Positions 6,531 through 14,066 of a DNA stretch of 32,766 nucleotides are shown here, one piece after another (the first letter of the stretch is position 1; every line of letters begins with the position of its first letter). The notes under the pieces are model-generated. The model had not been told where the DNA came from. It saw nothing but the letters and a program-made list of their open reading frames with translations, and made no database searches. This DNA comes from JAKEHA01 sp964560355 (GTDB lineage Bacteria > Krumholzibacteriota > Krumholzibacteriia > WVZY01 > JAKEHA01), in NCBI GenBank assembly GCA_964560355.1, contig CAZLLI010000029.1, forward strand, positions 1 through 32,766, given 5' to 3'. Made by a program: the position numbers and the translations under genes.

Positions 6531-6576
6531 ACAGCCGCATGCTCTACCATTGAGCTACCGAGGAACCGTAGGCGGG

Positions 6577-6605
6577 AGATTACCGATTCGCTAAGCGGTT
6601 GTCAA
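6577..6605 (-). promoter_or_regulatory. Promoter of the tRNA-Asn gene
   Basis: Perfect TTGACA (complement of 6600-6605), a 17-base spacer and TAATCT (complement of 6577-6582). The predicted start is near 6570, a few bases before the tRNA 5' end at 6564, as expected for a tRNA gene. Confidence 0.7.
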
Positions 6606-6615
6606 TAGGTCCGTT

Positions 6616-6936
6616 CTACCGATAGTCCGCGCGCACGGGGTGCCAGACGTCGATGAGGTAGGCGTCGGTGAGGGCGCGGCCGGAGTGGCGAACGCCGCCG
6701 GGGATGACGACGACCATGCCGGGTTCGAGCGCGAGCGGTTCGCCCGCCACGGTGAGTTCGTAGCGGCCGGCGAGGACGTTGACGATTTGTTCGTGGGGAT
6801 GCGCGTGCTCGGGGACGGTGGAGCCGGCTTCGATGCGCCAATGCGCGACGGTCATGTGGTCCGCGTGCACGAAGCGCGCGTGGTGGCCGGGTTGCATCTC
6901 GCGTGGCGTCACGTCTTCCAATTTGATGTGCTGCAT
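6616..6936 (-). CDS. Cupin-domain protein
   Basis: A 106-residue single-domain cupin, probably cytoplasmic. The ATG at 6936 has a strong AGGAGG site that overlaps the stop codon of the upstream gene, so the genes are translationally coupled; a longer reading to 7131 is an overlap artefact. Cupin motif 1 is seen as PEHAHPHEQIVNVLAGRYELTVAG, with metal ligands H, H and E, and motif 2 as PGGVRHSGRA with the last His ligand. Small cupins act as metal-dependent isomerases or dioxygenases or as sensor domains; nothing here identifies the substrate. Confidence 0.88.
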   Translation of the reverse strand: MQHIKLEDVTPREMQPGHHARFVHADHMTVAHWRIEAGSTVPEHAHPHEQIVNVLAGRYELTVAGEPLALEPGMVVVIPGGVRHSGRALTDAYLIDVWHPVRADYR

Positions 6937-6944
6937 CGAGCCTC

Positions 6945-7898
6945 CTAGTCTCCGACGCCGGTCGAAATCGGCTCGAAGATTTCCTCCATCATGAATCCGT
7001 TCGTCTTCGGTGTGGGAACTCCCAAGATTCGTCCCACGGTGGTGCACAGGTCGCGCTGGGTGTAGAGATTCGTCACCTCGAAATCGGGTCGCACGTTGGG
7101 GCCGAGTGCCAAGAAGATGACGTGCTGGCAACCGGGACAGGTGTCGCCGTGATTTTGGAATCCTCCGTGCGCGTCGTCGTGACGACCGTGGTCGGCGGTG
7201 ATGAACATGTAGGTCTGATTGGCGTAGACGGGGTCACTCTGGAGGTGATTCCACGTGAGCACGGCGAGCGAGTCGACGATGTCCATCTGGTGAATGTAGT
7301 CGGCCCACACGCCGCTGTGCCCGAATTGATCGACCTGCGAGAACGACGCCATCACGAAGCGCGGATGGTCGGCATCGAGGCGCGCGACGAGGTGGTCGTA
7401 GGTCTCGAAGTCGGTGTTGTTCTGCACGTCCTCCGCAGCGCCGAACGACGCGCCGTACGCGGCGTCGGTGCTGTAGGCGCACGCGGAAAGCTTGGGCTTC
7501 CCGCCGACGAGCACCGCGTCGCTCGCGGGCGCGCCGGTCGCCTTTCGATAGTATTCGAACATGGTCGGTTGGTGCGGGCGCTCGCTGCCGTCGTTGGCGA
7601 CGTACTGCCACACGCCGGAGAGCATGGTCGAGTGCCCGGGAATGGTGACGGTCCAGCCGAGATTCTGGAAGTTGGAGCACAACGTCCCGAGCGGGCGCAG
7701 TTGGCTCCAAATCTGGTCGATGTGGGCATGCGTCGGGTCGCCGAAGGAATCCTGGTAGCGCGGACCGTCGATCACGAGAATGACGACCTTGGGCTCGGTC
7801 GGCGTCACGGTAGGGCGCGCGTCGTCGACGCGCGGGTAGATTTCGGACTCGCACGCGGCCACGGCCAGCGCGAGCGCGATCAGCATCCATTTTTTCAT
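6945..7898 (-). CDS. Alkaline-phosphatase-superfamily (sulfatase-like) lipoprotein
   Basis: A 317-residue predicted lipoprotein (MKKWMLIALALAVAAC, lipobox Cys16). The alkaline phosphatase/nucleotide pyrophosphatase fold is indicated by VVILVIDG (metal ligand Asp44), the nucleophile region TVTIPGHSTM (Thr85 likely), SQVDQFGHSG with a metal-binding Asp/His pair, and ITADHGRHDD with a further Asp-His pair; a late His in GFQNHGD probably completes the site. It would hydrolyse a phosphoester, phosphonate or sulfate ester outside the cytoplasmic membrane. Its start overlaps the stop of the CehA-like gene (ATGA), and its stop overlaps the ribosome binding site of the cupin gene. Confidence 0.86.
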   Translation of the reverse strand: MKKWMLIALALAVAACESEIYPRVDDARPTVTPTEPKVVILVIDGPRYQDSFGDPTHAHIDQIWSQLRPLGTLCSNFQNLGWTVTIPGHSTMLSGVWQYVANDGSERPHQPTMFEYYRKATGAPASDAVLVGGKPKLSACAYSTDAAYGASFGAAEDVQNNTDFETYDHLVARLDADHPRFVMASFSQVDQFGHSGVWADYIHQMDIVDSLAVLTWNHLQSDPVYANQTYMFITADHGRHDDAHGGFQNHGDTCPGCQHVIFLALGPNVRPDFEVTNLYTQRDLCTTVGRILGVPTPKTNGFMMEEIFEPISTGVGD

Positions 7899-9796
7899 CG
7901 CAGCAACACCACCTTGCGCGCGGCCGAGGTGGCGTCACGCGCGTGCACGCGCACGAAGTACACGCCCGACGCCACGCGACGTCCGGCGGCGTCACGGCCG
8001 TCCCACTCGAGCTGGTGCGTGCCGCCGCCCTGACGCCCCGCGAACAGCACGGTGACGACGCGGCCCGCGGCGTCGTACACGGTCACGGTGTGGTCGCCGC
8101 CGCCCGCGGGCGCGACGTACTCGACGAGTACCTCCGCGCCGAAGGGATTCGGCCACGCGTTGCGCACCGCCCACTCGCCGGCAAGCGGCGGCGCGCCGAC
8201 GCCGGTGGGGGCGTTCACGATCGCTTCGTAGAACGAGCGCGCCGACGCCACCGCGATGTCGAACGCGACGCGCGAATTATTGGGGAAATATCCGAGCGAG
8301 TCGAATACAGCGACGGTTTCGTCGAGGTGGTCAAGGAAGTACTGCGCGGCGTCGGCGCGGGTGTAGGTGATGTTTTGCGGCGAGCGATCGTGCGCCGCCG
8401 CGCCGGCTTCGAGGTAGATGGGCGCGGTCTGCGCGAAGAGCCCCGGCGCCGATTGCACGTGCCAGCCCGACGCGAGCCCCGTCGCGCGCGCGACGACCCA
8501 CGTGAGTCCCGAGCTCGCGATGTCGAACGACGTCGTGAACGACTTGGCGGCGCCGCCCGGCGGTGTGAGGATCGTGAGCAGCCCGGTGTCGCCCCAAATC
8601 TCGACGCGCGAAATCGGAAGAAGACACCGCACGGAGACGTCGCCGTGCAGCGTGGTCTGGTTGTGCTGCAGCACGTCGCCCACCTGCGCGCCCTCGACGT
8701 CGAAGCTTGTGAACAGCGGATAGTTGGTCACGAACGAGCGCCCCGCCTTCAACCCGGCGATCCAGCTGTCCATCGTGAACGCTCCGCTCGGCTTGACGTA
8801 AATGCGGTACGACCCCGCGGGGCCGGAATCGCCCGAGCCAAGCGTGCAGTCGGTTCCCGCCGACGGCGGAACGCGGAAGCCCGCGTTCAGCGCGCGAAAA
8901 TACGGTTCGACGCTCGCGGGCGGCGGCGCGTTCCAGAAATTGAGAATGTCGATGGCGTCGACTTTGCCCTCCGCGAGGTCGATCGACATTCCCCGCCACA
9001 CACCGACGCCGGGCCAGTCGTGGATGTCGTAGGAGTCGATGGTGGGAAACGGGTGCGACGCGATCGCAGCGATTTGACCCGCTTGCGCGTGCACCTGGTC
9101 GTAGATGACGCGGTCGAGTGTGCGGCCGCACGCGACGTCGTCTTCCACGCAGCCGGCGTCGTAGATCCACTGCTTTAGCCCGAGCAGCGTGAAGTGCGAG
9201 AAGTGCGCGTTGCGCTGCTCCTTGCTGAAGAAGATGATGCGCGACGACGTGCTCGCGGGGTCGATGGTGCCGGTGAAGTATTCCAGCTCTTCCATCGAAT
9301 TGATGAAGTTCAGCTCTTCGCCGCGCGCGATGAGCGCGAGGTCGCCGGCGTCGAGGTTGTATACCACGGGCGGGTGCGAGATGTGGACGTGGGTGTCGCC
9401 GCCGTACCAACCGAGCGCCGACATGTCGTAGCGCTCGGCGAGTCGGAACGTCACCGTGCGCGCGGTCGTCACCGTGATGGTGGTGTCGAGCACTTCGTAC
9501 TCGAAGCCGCGGCCCGCGCGGATGATGACGTTGCCGGTCGGCACACTGATGGTGGTGTTGCCGCTCGAGTAAAAGTAGCTATTGAGGCCGCGTTCCTGGT
9601 AGATCGCGCCTTCGAGATTGCCGGGACGTTGCGGCAAGGTGCCCACGAATACCGCCGCGCGCACGGCGAGCGTCGTGCCTCCGGAGTCGCGGAAGCGAAT
9701 CGTCAAATTGACGTTGGCTGCATCGACGGACTCGGCGGCTGCCAGCCAAACACCGAGCACCAACGGCAGCGTTACCGTGGCGGCCAGACGGGTCAT
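7895..9796 (-). CDS. CehA/McbA-like PHP-domain metallohydrolase with C-terminal FlgD-like sorting domain
   Basis: A 633-residue secreted enzyme. The ATG at 9796 starts a normal signal peptide (MTRLAATVTLPLVLGVWLAAAES); the frame is open to 9856, but a promoter lies there. An N-terminal beta domain is followed by the metal site GGDTHVHISHP (Asp134, His136, His138), then IASHPFP and PSAGTDCTLGSGD, the recurrent PHP-type motifs of CehA-like proteins. The last 88 residues form the FlgD-like/type-A sorting domain: WPNPFGAEVLVEY, VTVYDAAGRVV, HQLEWDGRDAAGRRV, ASGVYFVRV and a final KVVLLR. This domain is expected to direct export or surface attachment. First gene of the three-gene coupled operon. 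Confidence 0.85.
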   Translation of the reverse strand: MTRLAATVTLPLVLGVWLAAAESVDAANVNLTIRFRDSGGTTLAVRAAVFVGTLPQRPGNLEGAIYQERGLNSYFYSSGNTTISVPTGNVIIRAGRGFEYEVLDTTITVTTARTVTFRLAERYDMSALGWYGGDTHVHISHPPVVYNLDAGDLALIARGEELNFINSMEELEYFTGTIDPASTSSRIIFFSKEQRNAHFSHFTLLGLKQWIYDAGCVEDDVACGRTLDRVIYDQVHAQAGQIAAIASHPFPTIDSYDIHDWPGVGVWRGMSIDLAEGKVDAIDILNFWNAPPPASVEPYFRALNAGFRVPPSAGTDCTLGSGDSGPAGSYRIYVKPSGAFTMDSWIAGLKAGRSFVTNYPLFTSFDVEGAQVGDVLQHNQTTLHGDVSVRCLLPISRVEIWGDTGLLTILTPPGGAAKSFTTSFDIASSGLTWVVARATGLASGWHVQSAPGLFAQTAPIYLEAGAAAHDRSPQNITYTRADAAQYFLDHLDETVAVFDSLGYFPNNSRVAFDIAVASARSFYEAIVNAPTGVGAPPLAGEWAVRNAWPNPFGAEVLVEYVAPAGGGDHTVTVYDAAGRVVTVLFAGRQGGGTHQLEWDGRDAAGRRVASGVYFVRVHARDATSAARKVVLLR

Positions 9797-9827
9797 GCGA
9801 ATCAATCCCGGGATACAGGGGGCTCTA

Positions 9828-9856
9828 ATGATACGGGAGCCACGAACGCGGAACAA
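9828..9856 (-). promoter_or_regulatory. Candidate promoter of the CehA-phosphatase-cupin operon
   Basis: TTGTTC (complement of 9851-9856), a 17-base spacer and TATCAT (complement of 9828-9833) place the transcript start near 9821, about 25 bases before the ATG at 9796. Confidence 0.5.
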
Positions 9857-9893
9857 GACGCGGGGATATGGCGACGCGCGCGGACAGAAAACG

Positions 9894-9921
9894 AATGGGC
9901 CGGTCGTTAGACCGGCCCATT
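9894..9921 (-). terminator. Perfect 12-bp hairpin in divergent intergenic region
   Basis: The arms AATGGGCCGGTC and GACCGGCCCATT are perfectly complementary around a 4-base loop. On the minus strand a T-rich tract (CGTTTTCTG) follows, as in an intrinsic terminator; on the plus strand none does. It stands upstream of the operon promoter rather than after a known gene, so it either insulates the operon or ends an unrecognised leftward transcript. Confidence 0.55.
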
Positions 9922-10103
9922 ACATCCGTCAGCTTGAGTGGCCGCATTTCCTCGCGCCGACGACTTTCAAAGGTAGTCTACCTATTTCGGATGCATTTGT
10001 CTGCAGGAAAATAAGAGATTTTTGTTCTGTTATTTATCCGGTTGGTGGGCAATGGGATAGCTTCCGAGGTCGAGACCGGCTGGGGAGCCGCTTCGGACCC
10101 ATC
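9922..10103. other. Non-coding stretch within the 424-base gap 9797-10220
   Basis: No gene is seen between the two divergent genes. The part around 9965-10050 is distinctly AT-richer than its surroundings (for example gaaaataagagatttttgt). It may hold promoters or a small RNA ending at the 9894-9921 hairpin, but no conserved RNA family is recognised. Confidence 0.5.
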
Positions 10104-10132
10104 TTTACGTCCGGCGCGCGCGGCCGCATAAT
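10104..10132 (+). promoter_or_regulatory. Candidate promoter for the M49-like peptidase gene
   Basis: TTTACG (10104-10109), a 17-base spacer and CATAAT (10127-10132). The resulting leader to the ATG at 10221 would be about 80 bases long and GC-rich. Confidence 0.4.
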
Positions 10133-10220
10133 ACGCGCTCACCCTATAAGGAGAGCAGGGGCCGTCCCCCGAACCCGGCCGGACAGCACGTTCTTCGGAA
10201 CAACCCCTGAAGGAGCATCG

Positions 10221-12005
10221 ATGAAATCGTTTGCGAACAAGGCCGCACTCGCGGTCACGATGGCCGCGCTGGTCGCGTGGCTGCCCGCGTGCAGCAAGAA
10301 GTCGGAGAAAGCGGAGCAAGGTGCCGAGTTGAGCTTCACTCACATCGCGCAAGATTCACTGCTGGTCGAAATGGCGAAGCTCGCCCCCGTCGACATCGTG
10401 TACGACGCGACCATTCTGTCCGCGCCGGAGAAACAGGCGCTCGCGCACTTGGTGGAAGCCGCGCGTCAGATGGACGAAATCTTCCTGCGCCAAGTGTGGG
10501 AAGGCAATGTTCCTATGCGTGACCAGCTCACCACGGCCGCGAACACGGAAGGTCCCAACAAGATTCTCGCCACCGACCTGTTGCACTTCTTCAATTTGAA
10601 CGCCGGGCCGTGGCTGCGCCTCGAGCACGACAAGCCGTTCATCGGTAACACGCCCAAGCCCGCGGGCGCGGGATTCTATCCCACCGACATGACCAAGGAA
10701 GAGTTCGAAGCCGCCGTGGCCGCGAATCCCGATACGAAGGATGCGATGACGGGCTACTTCACGCGCGTCGAACGCGCGCCCGACGGAAAGCTGCAGGCGG
10801 TCCCGTACAACGAAGCGTACGCGGCGCAACTTCGCGACGCCGCCAAGCATCTCAACGACGCAGCCGACATCCTCACCGCGGAGTCGACCAAGTCGCAGCT
10901 CGCGAACGGCGTCGACTACACGACTCTGGCGGCGTTCCTGCGCAGCCGCGCGGCAGCGTTCGAGTCGAACGACTACTTCCAGAGCGACATGGACTGGATG
11001 GACGTCAAAGACAACATCCTCGACGTCACCATGGGTCCGTACGAAGTCTACGAAGACGCGCTGTTCAACTACAAAGCGTCGTTCGAAGCCGTCATCGCGA
11101 TGCGCAACCCCGCCGACAGCAAGAAGCTCGACGAGCTCAAACACTACCTGCCGGCGATGGAGCGCAATCTCCCCATCCCGAACGAGTACAAGAATCCCAA
11201 TCGCGGCACCGACTCGCCCATCTCGGTGGTCGACGTCATTCACGTCGGCGGCGACATGGGCAAGGGCGTGCACGCGATCGCGTACAACCTCCCCAACGAC
11301 GAGCGCGTGCGCGAAGCCAAGGGCTCCAAGAAAGTCATGCTCAAGAACATCGCGCGCGCCAAGTACGACAAGATCCTGGTGCCGATCGCGAATCTCGTCC
11401 TCGCGCCCGACCAGCTGCCGTACGTCAACTTCGACGCGTTCTTCGGGAGTTCCGTCGTGCACGAACTCTCGCACGGCTTGGGGCCGGGCGCCATCACGCT
11501 GCCCGACGGGTCGAAGACCACCGTCAACCTCGCGCTCAAGACGCTTTATTCGCCGCTCGAAGAGTGCAAGGCCGACGTGATGGGGCTCTATAACACCGAG
11601 TTCCTGGTGGCGAAAGGCTTCTACACCAAGGAAGAGCTGGACCAGGCGTACGTCGTGTTCCTGCCCGGCTTCTTCCGCGCCATTCGCTGGGGCCTGCACG
11701 AGGCGCACGCCCAGGGCAACATGATCCAGTACAACTGGTACAAGGACAAAGGCGCCATCGTGTACGACGCCGCGTCGGATCGCTACACCGTCGTGCTCGA
11801 CAAGATGCCCGAGGCCGTCAAGTCGCTCACCAACGCGCTGTGCATGGTGCAGGCCAAGGGCGACTTCGCCGCGGCGCAGGCGTTCGTCGACCAGTGGGGC
11901 GTCGTGCCCGCCGAAGTGGAGAAGATCGTCGGCAAGTTCGGCGGCATCCCGACGGACGTCGCGCCCAACTACGACGCCGCCCGCTTCATGACGGCGTCGA
12001 TGTAA
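10221..12005 (+). CDS. M49-like (dipeptidyl-peptidase III-related) zinc metallopeptidase lipoprotein
   Basis: A 594-residue predicted lipoprotein (AALVAWLPACSKK, lipobox Cys). The ATG at 10221 has AAGGAG 5 bases upstream; the longer open frame from 9618 is not coding. The zinc motif is HELSHGLGPG (His414, Glu415, His418), and EECKAD (447-452) about 30 residues later gives the further ligand. EECxA(D/E) after an HE-containing helix is the M49 signature; here the first motif is a plain HExxH, where classic DPP III has the one-residue-longer HELLGH. It would be a periplasmic or outer-surface peptidase. The next gene starts 5 bases after its stop. Confidence 0.82.
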   Translation: MKSFANKAALAVTMAALVAWLPACSKKSEKAEQGAELSFTHIAQDSLLVEMAKLAPVDIVYDATILSAPEKQALAHLVEAARQMDEIFLRQVWEGNVPMRDQLTTAANTEGPNKILATDLLHFFNLNAGPWLRLEHDKPFIGNTPKPAGAGFYPTDMTKEEFEAAVAANPDTKDAMTGYFTRVERAPDGKLQAVPYNEAYAAQLRDAAKHLNDAADILTAESTKSQLANGVDYTTLAAFLRSRAAAFESNDYFQSDMDWMDVKDNILDVTMGPYEVYEDALFNYKASFEAVIAMRNPADSKKLDELKHYLPAMERNLPIPNEYKNPNRGTDSPISVVDVIHVGGDMGKGVHAIAYNLPNDERVREAKGSKKVMLKNIARAKYDKILVPIANLVLAPDQLPYVNFDAFFGSSVVHELSHGLGPGAITLPDGSKTTVNLALKTLYSPLEECKADVMGLYNTEFLVAKGFYTKEELDQAYVVFLPGFFRAIRWGLHEAHAQGNMIQYNWYKDKGAIVYDAASDRYTVVLDKMPEAVKSLTNALCMVQAKGDFAAAQAFVDQWGVVPAEVEKIVGKFGGIPTDVAPNYDAARFMTASM

Positions 12006-12010
12006 TTCCT

Positions 12011-13981
12011 ATGTCGAAAGCGCGGAAGGGTCCGTCTCCCGACCCGCCAGTTTCGAGTTCGCCCGACCGCCGCGTCGATCCACGCTTGTCGTGGGTCGTC
12101 GCGGCGGCGGCGTTTTCGGCGCTGGTGTTCGTGGCGGCGTCGTTCTTCCCGGCCGCGCGCTTGTGGGGCGTGAACCAGCTCGCGTTCCTCCCGCCCACGA
12201 GCCGCTACGCCGCCTTCGCGCTCCTCGCGCTCGCGTTCATTCCGGCGCTCGCGCGCGCGCTGTACCGCGCCGCACTCGGCGCCTCCGAAAAACACGCCTC
12301 GGTGTCGAAGCCGGTCGGACTCGCGATCACGACCGTGGTCGCGCTGGCGTCGATCGCGGGCTTCTGGCAATTCCGCGTCGCCACTAACCTGCTCGGCGAC
12401 GGCCAGCTCATTGCGCAGAGCTTCGAAGCCGCCGAAGAAGGCCACAACTCCGTCATCATGCGGAGCGCGCACGCCATCGTCACCGAAGAGACCATCGCGC
12501 CCGGCACTACGCTGCTCTACTACGCCGCGGTGAAATCGGCAGTGCGAATCACCAAGGCCGACAAACCCGTACGCGCGATGCGCGCGCTCAATTGCATCAT
12601 GGGCGGCGTGTTCGTGTTCATGCTGCTCACCATCTCGCGCTCGAAGATGCTCGGCGCCGAACCGCGCGTGTGGCTGGTGACGCTGACCCTCTTCTCGTGT
12701 TCGATGCTGCTCTTCTTCGGATACATCGAGAACTACACCACGCCCTATTTGCTCATGTCTCTGTACGTGGTCGCGGCGTTCGCGGCGCTGCACAAGAAGG
12801 CGCCGTTGTGGCTCCCCTTCATCCCCCTCGCGCTCGCCGCCTACGCGCACGTGCACAGCATCCTGCTGATTCCGTCATACCTGTACTTGTTGATCTGGAC
12901 GCGCGCGCGCACCAAGCGCGCTACTTTGATGCACTACTGGATTCCCGTATTCGCCACCGCGACCTTCGTCGTCATCGTGGCGTGCTCAACCTTCGAGGGA
13001 CTCAAGAAGTTCTTCGTCCCCTTCGGCGTCTCCGGCAACACGCTGCTCGCGCCGCGCCACTTCGCCGACGTCGCCAACGAAGCCGCGATGCTGCTCCCCA
13101 TCCTGCCCGTGGTCGTCGTGCTCGCGTGGCTCGGCCGTCGCGGCGACACCGTGCGCGACAAGGGCGCCACCAAGGATCCCACGTCGCTCCTTGCCCACCC
13201 CGTCGAGTGGCAGTTCGTCTCGACCACTCTGATCGCGTGCGCGATGTACCTGTTCTTCTTCCGGCCCGAGATCGGGATGGCGCGCGACTGGGACCTCTTC
13301 ACCTTGTCGACCGTGGCGCTTGTGCCCTTCGCCATTCTCGCGCTCAATCGCTACGCGCGCGCGTTCGCGCTCACGCCCGACGCCGCCGCGCGCTTCGCCG
13401 TGCCGTCGCTCGCGCTCGTTGCGGTGATGGGCGTGGCGTGGGTCGGCATTAACACGTCGACCGATCGTACCATCGAGCGCTTCAAGACCATCCTCGCTTA
13501 CGACAAGACCCACGCCGCGTACGCGTGGGAGAATCTCGCCATCCTCGAGCACGACCGCGGCCATCTCGAGAAGGCCATCGAGACCATGGAGACTGCGATC
13601 GCCAACGGCAACAACCCCCGCCACTCCGTGCGACTTGCCGTCTACCTCGAGGAATCCGGCAAGATCGACGACGCCATCGCCGTCCTCGAGAAGGTGCTCG
13701 CGCGACGCCCCGACTTCGACAAGGCGCGCTACCGTCTCGCGCTGTTCGTAGAGAAGAAGAACGACTGGGCCAAGATGCTCGAAGTCTCGCGCGAAGGCGT
13801 GCGCTACCACCCCGACGAACCCTTCTACCGCTTCTTGTACGGAGAGAGTCTGCTGCGCGCCGGCCGCACCGACGAAGCCATCGAGATGTTCAAGAGTTGC
13901 CGCGACATGAAGCTGCCGCCGGCCGCGAAACAGCGAGTCGAGCAAGTGCTCGCCTACTACGCGGCCATGGGAAAGAAGTAG
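12011..13981 (+). CDS. Polytopic membrane protein with C-terminal TPR domain
   Basis: A 656-residue protein. After a charged Pro-rich N-terminus, about ten hydrophobic segments follow between residues 28 and 490 (for example WVVAAAAFSALVFVAASFF, VWLVTLTLFSCSMLLFFGYI, LLPILPVVVVLAWLG). The last 150 residues form TPR-like helices (AWENLAILEHDRGHLEKAI, NPRHSVRLAVYLEESGKIDDAI, PDFDKARYRLALFVEKKNDW, EPFYRFLYGESLLRAGRTDEAI). The design resembles GT-C type membrane glycosyltransferases with TPRs, but no clear catalytic loop motif can be assigned; LLGDGQLIAQSF follows an early membrane segment where GT-C proteins often have an acidic residue. ATG 12011 lies 5 bases after the previous stop, so the two genes are co-transcribed. 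Confidence 0.8.
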   Translation: MSKARKGPSPDPPVSSSPDRRVDPRLSWVVAAAAFSALVFVAASFFPAARLWGVNQLAFLPPTSRYAAFALLALAFIPALARALYRAALGASEKHASVSKPVGLAITTVVALASIAGFWQFRVATNLLGDGQLIAQSFEAAEEGHNSVIMRSAHAIVTEETIAPGTTLLYYAAVKSAVRITKADKPVRAMRALNCIMGGVFVFMLLTISRSKMLGAEPRVWLVTLTLFSCSMLLFFGYIENYTTPYLLMSLYVVAAFAALHKKAPLWLPFIPLALAAYAHVHSILLIPSYLYLLIWTRARTKRATLMHYWIPVFATATFVVIVACSTFEGLKKFFVPFGVSGNTLLAPRHFADVANEAAMLLPILPVVVVLAWLGRRGDTVRDKGATKDPTSLLAHPVEWQFVSTTLIACAMYLFFFRPEIGMARDWDLFTLSTVALVPFAILALNRYARAFALTPDAAARFAVPSLALVAVMGVAWVGINTSTDRTIERFKTILAYDKTHAAYAWENLAILEHDRGHLEKAIETMETAIANGNNPRHSVRLAVYLEESGKIDDAIAVLEKVLARRPDFDKARYRLALFVEKKNDWAKMLEVSREGVRYHPDEPFYRFLYGESLLRAGRTDEAIEMFKSCRDMKLPPAAKQRVEQVLAYYAAMGKK

Positions 13982-14066
13982 TACCGCCGGGAGAAGTTGC
14001 CAGTTGATCGGCGACGGCTGCTCGGTGAAGATAGTGACGATTGAGAGGAAGAAAGGACCAATCAAC

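Larger units (their letters stand above)
5947..6564 (-). tRNA. tRNA-Asn(GUU), interrupted by a group I intron
   Basis: The 5' exon is 6531-6564 and the 3' exon 5947-5987; joined they make a 75-nt tRNA. The acceptor arms UCCUCGG and CCGGGGA pair with one G-U, then discriminator G and an encoded CCA. The D arm is GCUC/GAGC, the anticodon stem UGCGG/CCGCA, the variable loop GGGUU and the T arm GUAGG/CCUAC with loop UUCGAGU. The 5' exon ends ...CUGU and the 3' exon starts UAA, so the joined loop reads CU-GUU-AA with anticodon GUU; the break is between anticodon positions 35 and 36. The sequence closely resembles bacterial tRNA-Asn genes. It is functional only after splicing. Confidence 0.9.

Noticed and set aside
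9618..10220. Upstream extension of the M49-like gene to 9618
   Set aside because: It would cover the CehA-like gene start, the hairpin and the promoter; the ATG at 10221 has a good ribosome binding site and a lipoprotein signal.
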